Below, one piece after another: positions 28,559-38,126 of a stretch of DNA of 64,000 bases. Within the stretch, counting starts at the first letter, position 1. Each line of letters starts with the position of its first letter. The stretch covers positions 1 to 64,000 of the forward strand of contig JAKPQL010000006.1 of NCBI GenBank assembly GCA_029547045.1. The letters are read 5' to 3'. The position numbers and the translations under genes were made by a program. The notes under the pieces are model-generated. The model had not been told where the DNA came from and made no database searches. It saw only the letters and a program-made list of their open reading frames with translations. The DNA is from Deltaproteobacteria bacterium (GTDB taxonomy: Bacteria; Desulfobacterota; Desulfomonilia; UBA1062).

Positions 28559-30814
28559 CTAGGAAAGCGCCTCATCAAGCACCTGGGAGAGCTCGTTCAG
28601 GTTGAACGGTTTGTTGAGCCTGGCAACGATGAGTGGATTGGAAAGGAAATCGCTCTTCTCGTGCTCGAAGGAGAAACCGGACGATATGACCACGCGGGTG
28701 TCGATGTGGTGCTTCTCCATCTCCTTGAGGGTGTGGTAGCCGTCCAGTTCGGGCATGATCATGTCGAGGATGACCAGGTCGAATCCCTTCTCGTCCCGCT
28801 TGAGGATCTCCATGCATTCGTGGCCGTTGGACGCGGTTTCCACCGCATGGCCCAGGAGGCTGAGCATGTCCCTGCCGATCTCCCGGAGCATGTCCTCATC
28901 GTCCACGATGAGGATGCGGGCCTTGTTCCTCGACGCGGGCTGAACTGCTTTCTCCGCGGGGGACACCCCCTTGTCCTGCGCAGCGCACAGGGGGAGGATC
29001 ACGTTGAAGGTTGTCCCTTTGCCCTCGGTGGAGCTTACCTGGATGCTGCCGCCCGCATTCTTGACGATGTTGTACGCAATGGACAACCCGAGTCCCGTTC
29101 CCTTGTCCGGGCCCTTCTGCTTGGTGCTGAAGAAGGGATCGAAGATCTTGGGCAGGGTGTCGTGGCTGATACCGCACCCGTTGTCCGTGACCTCGATGCG
29201 CACATACTTGCCCGGGGAACCCAGTATGTACTGGCGCATGGAACGCTTGTCCACCACCATGGGGTGCATGGAGATGGAAATGAGTCCGTTCTGGTTGTCC
29301 CCGATGGCATCCTTGGCGTTCACCACCAGGTTGAGGAGGACCTGGATCAGGTGGGTGTGGTCGATGAACACGCGGTAGTCGCTGTCCGAGAGGGCGCCCT
29401 TGATCCTGATGTTCTTGGGTATGGACTTCACCGACATGTCCATCACCTCCCGGATCGCCTGGTTGATGGACATGGATTCCGGCAGACCCTCGTTCCGCTT
29501 TGTGAAGGCGAGCATCTGCCGGATGAGGTCCCTGGCCCTGTCGGTGATGTTCTCCAGGGTGGCGAGGTAGTGCTCCCGCTTGTGCTCGTCCGTGGTGTGC
29601 CTGAGCATGGATATATTGCCCGTGATCCCGGTGAGAATGTTGTTGAAATCATGGGCCACGCCGCCTGCCAGCTCGCCGATGGTCTCCATCTTCTGGGCAT
29701 GGATGAGCTGCAGCTCCATGTGCTTCTTCTCGGAGATGTCCACGGCGGTGAGCACGATGCCCCCGAGGCTCATATTCACGAGGGGGTAGATGCTCACGTC
29801 GAAGACGTCGTCCGATGTATCCGAAAGGACCACCTCGTGGAGGAACTGGGGCACCCGCTCGTACTGCACGTCCCGGATGTTCTTCTGGAACGATGCCACC
29901 TTCCGGCTCAGGGAGAGCACGTCCCGTCCGATCACCGCGCTCAGGGGCTTGTGGAAGATCCGCTCCGTCACGGGGTTGGCCATGATGACCCTGCCTGAGC
30001 TGTCGAGGCACACGATGAGGTTCGGGCTCGACTCGAAGACGCTGCTCATGAGGTTCTTCAGGCTCTCGATGGTCTGTTGGGCCTTTTTCAGGGAGGAGAT
30101 CTCCTGGGCGTTGTACTGCACCTCCATGATCTTCCCGCTCTTCCTGATGACGCTGCCGCTCGCGAGGAGGTATGCGGAACGGCCGTCCTTCGCACGTGCC
30201 CTGAGCTCGAGAATGGGGGTCTCTCCCTTGAGCAGCTGCTGCCAGAACCTGATGTACAGGTCCTTGTCGTCCGGGTGGGAGATGACCAGGATGCTCTTGC
30301 CGATGAGCTCGTTTCTCGAGTACCCCGATATCTCCTCGACCTTCCTGTTCAGCCGCTTGATGTAGCCCAGCGCATCGGTGGTGATGATGAGCTCGTTCGC
30401 GTTCTCGAACAGGGCCTCGAACCGTTCCCTGTTCTCCTTGAGCTGCTCCTCGAGACGTTTGCGTTTCGTGATGTCGTTCACCAGACCGCAGAAACCGATG
30501 ATGTTGTGCTGTTCGTCACGCAGGAGGCTGATGGAATTCTCAATGATCTTGCGGGAATCGTCCCGGAGGATGATCTCGTATTCGATCCGCTGGGGGATGC
30601 CGGTCTGGAATACCTTGTGGAAGGTCTTGAAGACGCGCCTGGCCGTAGCCTTGGTGGTGTAGTCGGCATAGTTCAGGCCGAGGATCTGGTCTTCGGGTAA
30701 TTCAGCGATTTTGCATACGATTTTATTTACGAAGGTGAAGGTTCCGCTGAGGTCTATCTCATAATAGCCCTCTTCCATGTCCTCAAGGATCTGGCGGTAT
30801 TTCATGTCAGCCAT
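28559..30814 (-). CDS. Multi-PAS hybrid sensor histidine kinase with C-terminal receiver
   Basis: Several PAS repeats; [61 protein letters not shown]. Confidence 0.93.
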   Translation of the reverse strand: MADMKYRQILEDMEEGYYEIDLSGTFTFVNKIVCKIAELPEDQILGLNYADYTTKATARRVFKTFHKVFQTGIPQRIEYEIILRDDSRKIIENSISLLRDEQHNIIGFCGLVNDITKRKRLEEQLKENRERFEALFENANELIITTDALGYIKRLNRKVEEISGYSRNELIGKSILVISHPDDKDLYIRFWQQLLKGETPILELRARAKDGRSAYLLASGSVIRKSGKIMEVQYNAQEISSLKKAQQTIESLKNLMSSVFESSPNLIVCLDSSGRVIMANPVTERIFHKPLSAVIGRDVLSLSRKVASFQKNIRDVQYERVPQFLHEVVLSDTSDDVFDVSIYPLVNMSLGGIVLTAVDISEKKHMELQLIHAQKMETIGELAGGVAHDFNNILTGITGNISMLRHTTDEHKREHYLATLENITDRARDLIRQMLAFTKRNEGLPESMSINQAIREVMDMSVKSIPKNIRIKGALSDSDYRVFIDHTHLIQVLLNLVVNAKDAIGDNQNGLISISMHPMVVDKRSMRQYILGSPGKYVRIEVTDNGCGISHDTLPKIFDPFFSTKQKGPDKGTGLGLSIAYNIVKNAGGSIQVSSTEGKGTTFNVILPLCAAQDKGVSPAEKAVQPASRNKARILIVDDEDMLREIGRDMLSLLGHAVETASNGHECMEILKRDEKGFDLVILDMIMPELDGYHTLKEMEKHHIDTRVVISSGFSFEHEKSDFLSNPLIVARLNKPFNLNELSQVLDEALS

Positions 30815-30979
30815 GATGCTGCCTTCGTGTAGAGTATCGGGAACTACTGGGAAAATCTTGAGAGCGCATCTTCACAACCCTTCCATTCCCATTATATATG
30901 ATCATGGACCGAAGGTCCATCACACCCCGGAACCATGGGCACGAAGGGTTCAGGGGAACGCGGAAGGAGGGAATCTGCC

Positions 30980-31174
30980 ATGATGAACCTGGAAGTATCG
31001 AAGGAAGAACTCGCGCTCATCAAGATGCTCCTGGGGAGGGAAGAGCTCTCCACCCGAATCGAGATCCATCATGCACGCATGTCGTTCGAGTACCGTGATT
31101 ACCTGAAGACGCGTGAAAAGGAGATCCGCGATCTCCTCGAGAAGGTGAAGAAGCTGCTGCCTGACGAGTCGTAA
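30980..31174 (+). CDS. Small charged hypothetical protein (~64 aa)
   Basis: ATG with RBS ggaagga; helical KEELALIKMLLGREEL...KTREKEIRDLLEKVKKLLPDES. Confidence 0.5.
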   Translation: MMNLEVSKEELALIKMLLGREELSTRIEIHHARMSFEYRDYLKTREKEIRDLLEKVKKLLPDES

Positions 31175-31342
31175 TGTCAGGCGTGGGCATCGCCCGTTTT
31201 TCACGGCCAGGTGAGCGTTCCCGGGAATCAGCCCCGTCCGGGGGCGAAGGAAGATTCCATACCTGCACACCCTGCACCCTCATTCCTGGTGTGTTTCTAT
31301 CCTTCCCTTGAAACAGCACCCCGCAATTCATACAACAGAGGC

Positions 31343-32296
31343 ATGGATGCCGATAGGATGGCAACAATGGAGGTTCCCCCCATGGACATGCACGCAAGGA
31401 TCCGGGACATCATCGTCAGGATGCACGAGGTGTACCTCGGCCAGGACGAGGTCCTCAAGTGTGTCCTGTGCGCCCTGCTCTCCGGAGGCCACGTGCTCCT
31501 GGAGGGAGTGCCGGGCGTGGGCAAGACCCTCATCGCCATCACCCTGGCAAAGCTCCTCCACCTGAGCTTCAAGCGCATCCAGTTCACCAACGACATGCTC
31601 CCTTCGGACGTGACCGGGTTCCATACCTTCAGGAGCGGTTCCTCCTCGCTGGACCTCGTGAAGGGTCCGGTCTTCGCCAGCATCGTCCTGGCGGACGAGA
31701 TCAACAGGACGTCCCCCAAGACCCAGTCCGCACTGCTGGAGGCCATGGAAGAGTCCCAGGTCACCATCGACGGGATCACCTATGCGCTGCCCGAGCCCTT
31801 CATGGTCATTGCCACGCAGAACCCCGCCGAGGTGGTGGGAACCTTCCCCCTTCCGGAGAGCCAGCTTGACCGCTTTCTCCTCAAGGTGAAGGTGGGGTAC
31901 CCTCCCCTTGAGGAGGAGACAGAGATCCTCAGGAAGGACATCGACCATACCGATGCCCTGAGACTCAAGGAAGTCATGGGACACGAAGACGTCCTTTCCC
32001 TCATGAGGGAGACCTCCGCGGTGAAGGTCCACAAGGACGTGCTGGACTATATCGCCAGGGTCGTCCGCTCCACCAGGGCACACCCAGCCATCGAACTCGG
32101 GGTATCCCCGCGCGGGGGTCTCGCCCTGAAGAGGGCATCCCAGGCATGGGCCTTCATCCAGGGAAGGGATTTCGTTACGCCCGGAGACGTGCTGTCAATG
32201 GCTCCCTTCGTTCTGGAGCACAGGATCATTGCCAAGGACGGGGCTCCCCTGGGCGCCCTGGAGACCATCCTCCATGAGGTTACGCTCCCCTTATGA
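31343..32296 (+). CDS. MoxR family AAA+ ATPase
   Basis: HVLLEGVPGVGKTLIAITLAKLL; VLADEINRTSPKTQSALLEAMEESQVTIDG; ATQNPAEVVGTFPLPESQLDRF. Confidence 0.95.
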   Translation: MDADRMATMEVPPMDMHARIRDIIVRMHEVYLGQDEVLKCVLCALLSGGHVLLEGVPGVGKTLIAITLAKLLHLSFKRIQFTNDMLPSDVTGFHTFRSGSSSLDLVKGPVFASIVLADEINRTSPKTQSALLEAMEESQVTIDGITYALPEPFMVIATQNPAEVVGTFPLPESQLDRFLLKVKVGYPPLEEETEILRKDIDHTDALRLKEVMGHEDVLSLMRETSAVKVHKDVLDYIARVVRSTRAHPAIELGVSPRGGLALKRASQAWAFIQGRDFVTPGDVLSMAPFVLEHRIIAKDGAPLGALETILHEVTLPL

Positions 32297-33206
32297 CATC
32301 ATCAGGCTCCTGAAGCCCCCCCGCGGGTTCAGGCTCACCGTGGCTGGCAGGATCTTCTTCGCCTTCCTGACCATCATCATTCTCATCGCGCTGGCCACGG
32401 GGAACAATCTCCTGTATCTCGTGCTCGCCGGTATGCTCGCGTTCATGATCGTGTCCGGCATCGAGTCTGAGATGAACCTGCGCCACCTCGAGCTCGACCG
32501 GGTCCTGCCCGCGGAGGTCCATGCGGGAATTCCCGCCACGGTGACATACCTCCTGAAGAATCCCCGGAACCGGTCGCACCGGCTGACAATCAACGACCTC
32601 GCCCCGGTACGGATCATGGACCTCCAGGCCGACCAGACCCACTCGGCAGGTACTGACATCACCTTCGGCGCGCGGGGCGTCCACAGGCTGCCCGACATCA
32701 CCATATCCACCACCTACCCGTACGGCCTGTTCGAGAAATCCATCACCTTCGATGCCGCCGGTCAGATCGTGGTGTTCCCCCGCCCCCTGATGTTTTCCCA
32801 CAGACAGGGTGAAGGCGCCCGGGATACAGGCTCCTCGAAGGCGACCGATTCCATATCCCACGTACGACCCTATTCGCCGGGTGACCCGCTGTCTTCGGTG
32901 GTGTGGAAGAAGCAGCACCTGGGCTCCATCTCGAGGGTGTTCGAGGGCGGGTCCGGCATGAGCACGCTGGTGGTCCTGACACCGGGTCCAGACATGGAAA
33001 CCAAGCTGTCTCAGGCCACCTACGTGATAGACGAACTCCACCGTTCGGGACTGGCCTTCGGCCTTGTCCTGAACACGTACTCCAGCGGCATGGACCACTC
33101 CCGGGAACACAAGATTCGGATTCTCACCCGCCTCTCCCAGGCCACAGAGATCCTCCAGCCGTCATGGCAGGACATCCCACCCCATGGGCACGTCATATCC
33201 ATCTGA
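32274..33206 (+). CDS. DUF58 domain protein
   Basis: N-terminal TM pair; RPYSPGDPLSSVVWKKQ (DUF58 Y.pGD..r.IdWk motif); overlaps MoxR gene. Confidence 0.88.
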   Translation: MRLRSPYDIIRLLKPPRGFRLTVAGRIFFAFLTIIILIALATGNNLLYLVLAGMLAFMIVSGIESEMNLRHLELDRVLPAEVHAGIPATVTYLLKNPRNRSHRLTINDLAPVRIMDLQADQTHSAGTDITFGARGVHRLPDITISTTYPYGLFEKSITFDAAGQIVVFPRPLMFSHRQGEGARDTGSSKATDSISHVRPYSPGDPLSSVVWKKQHLGSISRVFEGGSGMSTLVVLTPGPDMETKLSQATYVIDELHRSGLAFGLVLNTYSSGMDHSREHKIRILTRLSQATEILQPSWQDIPPHGHVISI

Positions 33207-35085
33207 CCTGCCGTTCAGGCTGAAGCTCCTCACCGTGAGCACCTCCCTGGCAGGGATCCTCTGCCTCACCCTGGGCGGACTGCTCCACTGGGCCGCGTTC
33301 ATCGTGTTCGCGGTCGTGCACGGTCTTGTGCTTTCCCATGCATTCGAAAAGGAGGTCGTGGGTGAATGGTCCGCCCGCACGCTCATGTTCCTGCTGATCT
33401 GTTTCGAGGCCTGGCGGGTCTTCCAGTACCGCGGCGAGGCCGTGATCCCCGCCGTGAGGGACCTGATCCTGGCCCTGGCCATGATCAGGCTCGTCATGCA
33501 CAAGACGCCGAGGCAGATCTATCAGATCGTGGGCATTGCGTTCAGCCAGTGCATGCTCGCCACCATCCTCACCATCAGTCCCTGGTTTCTCGGCGGGCTC
33601 ACCCTGATGATCATCCTGGTGCCCATGACGCTGTCCGAGCTGGACGCTTACACGTTTCCATCCCGCACCCCCCGGCGTTTTCCCGGGGCCATGCACTGGG
33701 CCGTTGTGTTCATTGGAATCGTGCTGAGCGGGGCCGTGCTGTTCTATGTGCTGCCCCGACCCGCGTCGTCCATTGTCCGGCACACCCTGGCCACCCGGGA
33801 GCAATACTCCTTCCGGGAAGACGTGGACCTCTCGAGGGGGCCTGCATCCGCGGACGGTTCGGCCATCGTGATGCGGGTCATCTGGACCTCGGGACGAACC
33901 CCTGAGCGGTTCTACCTCTCCGGGGCGCGCCTGGACGGCCTCAACCCGGACGGGTTCTTCCCGCGAGAGACCCCGGGTGAAAGCCCCCCCGTGTCCAGGA
34001 GGTTCTCCGACAGCCTCAGGATATACACCAGTTCCCTGCGCTCGACGACAGTGTTCTTTCCCTTCTGGTTCCACAGCCTCTCCCCGCGAACCTACACCTT
34101 CAGAGGGGAGAACGTCCACTGGGTCTCCGATTTACCCCCGGTCTACGACGTCAGGGTGAGCAGGACACCGACCCCCTCTGCGCCCGGCAGCACGGAGGTG
34201 CCCCCTGAACTCGGTCCGGTCGCGGAGATGGGAAAGCGGCTGGCGGGGCAGGGCAGAACCGCTCTCCGCGTGGACAGGATCGTCCGCTCCCTGAAGCAGG
34301 GATACACGTATACCATGGACCCCGGCAGCGTCCCTCCCGGACGTGACGGGATCGAATGGTTCGTGTTCACCTCCCGGAAGGGGAGCTGCGAACATTTCGC
34401 CGCAGCCCTTGCCGCCATGATCAGGGGATGCGGCATTCCAGCCAGGGTCGTCACGGGTTTCCTGGTGACCGAGTACAATGCATCCGGCGACTACTTCATC
34501 ATCCGGGTCTCGGACGCTCACGCATGGGTGGAGTACTGGGACGAGACATGGCATACCGTGGACGCGACGCCATCGGGCAGGACCGTTCCCTTCATGCGGT
34601 TCCATCTCATCGACGAGCTGCGCTTCCGGTGGCTCAGGTGGGTGATCCAGTATTCCCTGGACGACCAGGTCAGAATCGCCCGCAGCATCTTCGCCACCGG
34701 TCCGCAGGTCACCCGGAAGCTGGAACACCAGTGGCGCTATGCAGCGTACTTCCTGTGCGCAGCAGCAGCCGTCTGGGGAGCGGCCGTCCTTTTCAGGATC
34801 AGGATGCGCTCCCCCTATGAGAAGGTCCGCAGGGAACTTTTGAAAAAGGACCTCCGCCTGGCCCCGCACAGCTCCCATGAGGATCACCTCTCGGCAGTTT
34901 CCAGCCGCTATCCCTGTCTGGAGCCCGTGTTCAGGGAGTATCTCAGGATGTACCTCGCCTGGAGATTCGGCGGCAGGGATGCGGACATGGATGCGCACAC
35001 CAGGCGGATCATCAGTGCCATCAGGGCGGCACCCGGGCGTGGTCAGAAAACCCATTCAGGACGAGGGGGCCGTCTTACGGGGTGA
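33184..35085 (+). CDS. Transglutaminase-domain membrane protein (TgpA/DUF3488-like)
   Basis: Multiple TMs; SRKGSCEHFAAALAAMIRGCGIPARVVTGF; SDAHAWVEYWDETWHTVDATP. Confidence 0.92.
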   Translation: MGTSYPSDLPFRLKLLTVSTSLAGILCLTLGGLLHWAAFIVFAVVHGLVLSHAFEKEVVGEWSARTLMFLLICFEAWRVFQYRGEAVIPAVRDLILALAMIRLVMHKTPRQIYQIVGIAFSQCMLATILTISPWFLGGLTLMIILVPMTLSELDAYTFPSRTPRRFPGAMHWAVVFIGIVLSGAVLFYVLPRPASSIVRHTLATREQYSFREDVDLSRGPASADGSAIVMRVIWTSGRTPERFYLSGARLDGLNPDGFFPRETPGESPPVSRRFSDSLRIYTSSLRSTTVFFPFWFHSLSPRTYTFRGENVHWVSDLPPVYDVRVSRTPTPSAPGSTEVPPELGPVAEMGKRLAGQGRTALRVDRIVRSLKQGYTYTMDPGSVPPGRDGIEWFVFTSRKGSCEHFAAALAAMIRGCGIPARVVTGFLVTEYNASGDYFIIRVSDAHAWVEYWDETWHTVDATPSGRTVPFMRFHLIDELRFRWLRWVIQYSLDDQVRIARSIFATGPQVTRKLEHQWRYAAYFLCAAAAVWGAAVLFRIRMRSPYEKVRRELLKKDLRLAPHSSHEDHLSAVSSRYPCLEPVFREYLRMYLAWRFGGRDADMDAHTRRIISAIRAAPGRGQKTHSGRGGRLTG

Positions 35086-35872
35086 CCAGGATCTCCACGC
35101 GCCGGTTCATCGCCCTGCCTTCCTCGCTCGTCTCGGCGGCGATGGGTCTGGTCCCGGCATACGACGAGACGGAGAGCTTATCCCTGCTGATGCCGTATTC
35201 CTCCAGGGCGGACAGGACCGAGATGGCCCTGGCCGCGGAGAGGTCCCACTGGGTGGGATAGGTCTTGAGGGCCTGCCTGGGCAGGGGAGCGTCGTCCGTA
35301 TGCCCTGCGATGTTCACCGTGAGGGGCTTGAGTTGCTCGAGCCCCATGGCCACCTTTTTCAGCAGGGCGGACCCCCTGGGCATGAGCCAGGCGCTTGCCG
35401 GTGTGGGGAACAGCGCGCGCTGGGGGATGATGATCTTCACCTGGGTTTCCGCCTTCACGATGTAGACCTGGTCGTTCATGCGCTCCGCCTTGAGGAAGGC
35501 GGAGAGGTACTCCGTGGCGTTCGTGAGCCGCCTGCTGGCATCCTTCTGTTCCTGGGAGATCACCCTGAACCTGGCGATCTGCTTGAGCAGCGCCCTGTTC
35601 TCCTCCAGGCACTCGATGTTCCTGTCCAGCAGACTCTGCCTGTCCCCACAGGCTGCTGTCGTGTCCGCACCTGCCTTGTCCAGTTTTGTGAGCGCTTCCC
35701 GGAGTTCCCCCTGGAGACGTTCCTGCTGCGCCTGGCATTCCAGGTGCTGCTTCCTGGATGCATCGAGCTCCGAGAGCACCGTGCGGTATTCCTCCTCCGT
35801 GTACCGGTGCGAGCATGCAGCCAGGGGGAAAAGGGCTGCAAGACAGACAAAAAAGATAAGTATTCTCTTCAT
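35075..35872 (-). CDS. OmpA/MotB-domain lipoprotein
   Basis: Lipobox LAAC; coiled coil; IAGHTDDAPLP...LSAARAISVLSALEEYGI...NRRVEILV. Confidence 0.88.
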   Translation of the reverse strand: MKRILIFFVCLAALFPLAACSHRYTEEEYRTVLSELDASRKQHLECQAQQERLQGELREALTKLDKAGADTTAACGDRQSLLDRNIECLEENRALLKQIARFRVISQEQKDASRRLTNATEYLSAFLKAERMNDQVYIVKAETQVKIIIPQRALFPTPASAWLMPRGSALLKKVAMGLEQLKPLTVNIAGHTDDAPLPRQALKTYPTQWDLSAARAISVLSALEEYGISRDKLSVSSYAGTRPIAAETSEEGRAMNRRVEILVTP

Positions 35873-35954
35873 TTGTGCCGCCACCATAGCTCCTTCTTCC
35901 CCGGGTGTCAATCTCGGACGACCTGCTGAATCGTGCCCGAGCCCTGGGCCGAGG

Positions 35955-35984
35955 TGGACAACGGGACCTACACCTGTCTATAAT
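35955..35984 (+). promoter_or_regulatory. Sigma70-type promoter TGGACA-18-TATAAT for lptFG
   Basis: 5/6 and 6/6 matches, 10 bp upstream of the lptF ATG. Confidence 0.6.
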
Positions 35985-35994
35985 CACGGCCAGT

Positions 35995-37047
35995 ATGCGG
36001 ATCAGGTGGTATATCCTTTCACGCCTCCTCGAGGTGTTCGCCGGTACGATGGCCGTCCTGTTCGGGGTGATGCTCATCGTGCAGTGGATGCGGATCGGCA
36101 GGGCGGTCACCCTGCGGGACCTGGACATACTGCTCCTGACCTTCGTGCCCATGAGCTCCTTCGTCATCCCCATGGCGCTGATCTTCAGCATCCTCATCGT
36201 GCTGGAGCGGTTCTCCGTGGAATCCGAGATCATCGCCATGAAGGCCTGCGGGGTACGCTCCGCGTCCATCTTCACGCCGGTCCTGTTCCTTGCCTCGTGC
36301 TGCCTCCTGGTGCATATGACCGTGTCCACATATCTCGGTCCGCTCACCATGAAGAAGATCCAGGCGGACCTCGCCAGGGAGGCGCCGAAAAAGGTCCTGG
36401 CGTTTCTGGAGGAGCGTGACTTCAACGACATGTTCAAGGACACCATCATCTACGTGGAGTCGGTGAACCAGAAGAAAAAACAGCTCAGGGGCATCTTCAT
36501 CGAGATTCCGGGCACAGACCGCGCCGTCATCACCGCCGAGAAGGGCACCATCGACGCGGACGGCAGGACCATCACCATGAGGCTTTTCCACGGGAGCGTG
36601 TTCATGGGAACACCCAAGTCGGACAGGCTCCTCACCTTCGACGAGTATGCGTTCACCCTGGAGGCCGATCTTGCCGCCCAGCTCCGCATCAAGGGGTACG
36701 AAACCGCAACGCAGCCGGAATTCAGGACCCTCCTGGAGAAGGACCGCACCCCAAAGGGTGTCAAGGAGTACCACTCCAGGTACTCCTTCCCTGTGTTCAA
36801 CCTCATCCTGGGCCTGGTGGGCATCAGCTTCGGGATCCAGCGACCCCGGTCGCCCCGTCATACCGGGTTCATCTTCGGGATCGTCACGATCCTGGGCTAT
36901 TATCTGGTGTTCGTGCTCGCGGACCGTCTGGTCAAGTCCGGCCTCATGGACCCTGTGATCGGCGCCTGGGCGCCCGACATTGCCTTCGCCGCCGTACTGG
37001 CCCTGGTGTGGCTGCGGCAGACATTCGCCCGGGGTGATCGGGTATGA
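35995..37047 (+). CDS. lptF: LPS export permease LptF
   Basis: YjgP/YjgQ topology; IIAMKACGVRSASIFTPVL; followed by LptG paralog. Confidence 0.88.
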   Translation: MRIRWYILSRLLEVFAGTMAVLFGVMLIVQWMRIGRAVTLRDLDILLLTFVPMSSFVIPMALIFSILIVLERFSVESEIIAMKACGVRSASIFTPVLFLASCCLLVHMTVSTYLGPLTMKKIQADLAREAPKKVLAFLEERDFNDMFKDTIIYVESVNQKKKQLRGIFIEIPGTDRAVITAEKGTIDADGRTITMRLFHGSVFMGTPKSDRLLTFDEYAFTLEADLAAQLRIKGYETATQPEFRTLLEKDRTPKGVKEYHSRYSFPVFNLILGLVGISFGIQRPRSPRHTGFIFGIVTILGYYLVFVLADRLVKSGLMDPVIGAWAPDIAFAAVLALVWLRQTFARGDRV

Positions 37048-38126
37048 CGGACATCCTCAGCAAGTACATCTTCAGGAGGGCGGCGCTGATGAGCGGCGCT
37101 GCGTGGGCAAGCCTGACACTCCTGGTCTTCGTCTCCGTGTTTCTCGGAAACCTCAGCCAGTTTGCCGAATATGACGCCCCGGGGTCGGTGATAGCCATGT
37201 TCATGTGGTATTCCCTGCCGCGCATCGCACACTGGGTGCTCCCATTCTCCGTGTGCATCGGCGTGGTGTCGGCCCAGGCAACCTTTTCACGCCACGTGGA
37301 GACCATCGCCATGCAGGCCTGCTCGGTATCCTTCTGGCGCCTGAGCGTGCCCTACATCGCGGTGAGCCTCATCGCCGCCCTCATCATGGGCGCGCTCTCC
37401 TTCACCGTGTACCCCATGGCCCAACGCCAGGCGGAAAAGATCGAGAAGATCTCCATAAAGAAGAAGGGCGTCCCGGGGTCCTTTTCCGCAAACGGCGGCA
37501 AATTCAGGGTGGGGGGCGACATCTACCATATCACCATGCTCGACATCTCCTCGGGTGCCATGCGGAACATCACGTGCTACCGCACCATCTCGGGAAGGCT
37601 CTCCTCAATCATCCGTGCCGGGAACGCGTCCTGGGACGGTACTGCATGGAAGACGGACCGCATGGAGGTGATGCACCTGTCGGGAACAGCTCTCGACGTC
37701 TCTGCGGGACCTGGTGTCCTGCCGCTGGCCCAACCTCCTGCAGAACTCGTCTTTGCGCGGCCCAGGACAGACATTCTCACCCTGCGGGAACTCTTCGAGT
37801 ACCGGGCGCGCCTCAAGGAGGACCACATCAGGTCCGTGAACCTGGATACGCAGATCCACGGCCGCATCAGCTTTGCGGCGGCACCCTTCATCATGACCCT
37901 GCTGGTGCTCCCCTTCGGCCTGCGGTTCCCCCGCGCCGGCGGCATAGCACGCGGTATCTCCATCGGCATCATCCTGGGCCTGTCCTACTGGGCGGTCCAC
38001 TCGGCCATGACGAGCGCCGGGATGGCGGGCTACGTGCCTCCCGCGCTGGCCGCATGGTCGTCCGGCATCCTGGCGCTTGCCGCCGGGTCGTATCTCATGG
38101 TTATGAGGAGGTCAACCTATGGCTGA
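37044..38126 (+). CDS. lptG: LPS export permease LptG
   Basis: IAMQACSVSFWRLSVPYIAVSL; C-terminal TM triplet; translationally coupled to lptF. Confidence 0.88.
   Translation: MTDILSKYIFRRAALMSGAAWASLTLLVFVSVFLGNLSQFAEYDAPGSVIAMFMWYSLPRIAHWVLPFSVCIGVVSAQATFSRHVETIAMQACSVSFWRLSVPYIAVSLIAALIMGALSFTVYPMAQRQAEKIEKISIKKKGVPGSFSANGGKFRVGGDIYHITMLDISSGAMRNITCYRTISGRLSSIIRAGNASWDGTAWKTDRMEVMHLSGTALDVSAGPGVLPLAQPPAELVFARPRTDILTLRELFEYRARLKEDHIRSVNLDTQIHGRISFAAAPFIMTLLVLPFGLRFPRAGGIARGISIGIILGLSYWAVHSAMTSAGMAGYVPPALAAWSSGILALAAGSYLMVMRRSTYG

Noticed and set aside
28526-29998. 490-aa plus-strand ORF opposite the hybrid kinase
   Set aside because: Antisense shadow; no family motifs.
35979-35991. ATAATCACGGCC shared between the lptF and aroC promoters as a common regulon site
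   Set aside because: Only a half-site at lptF and it largely overlaps a -10 element; chance similarity is likely. Mentioned only as context.
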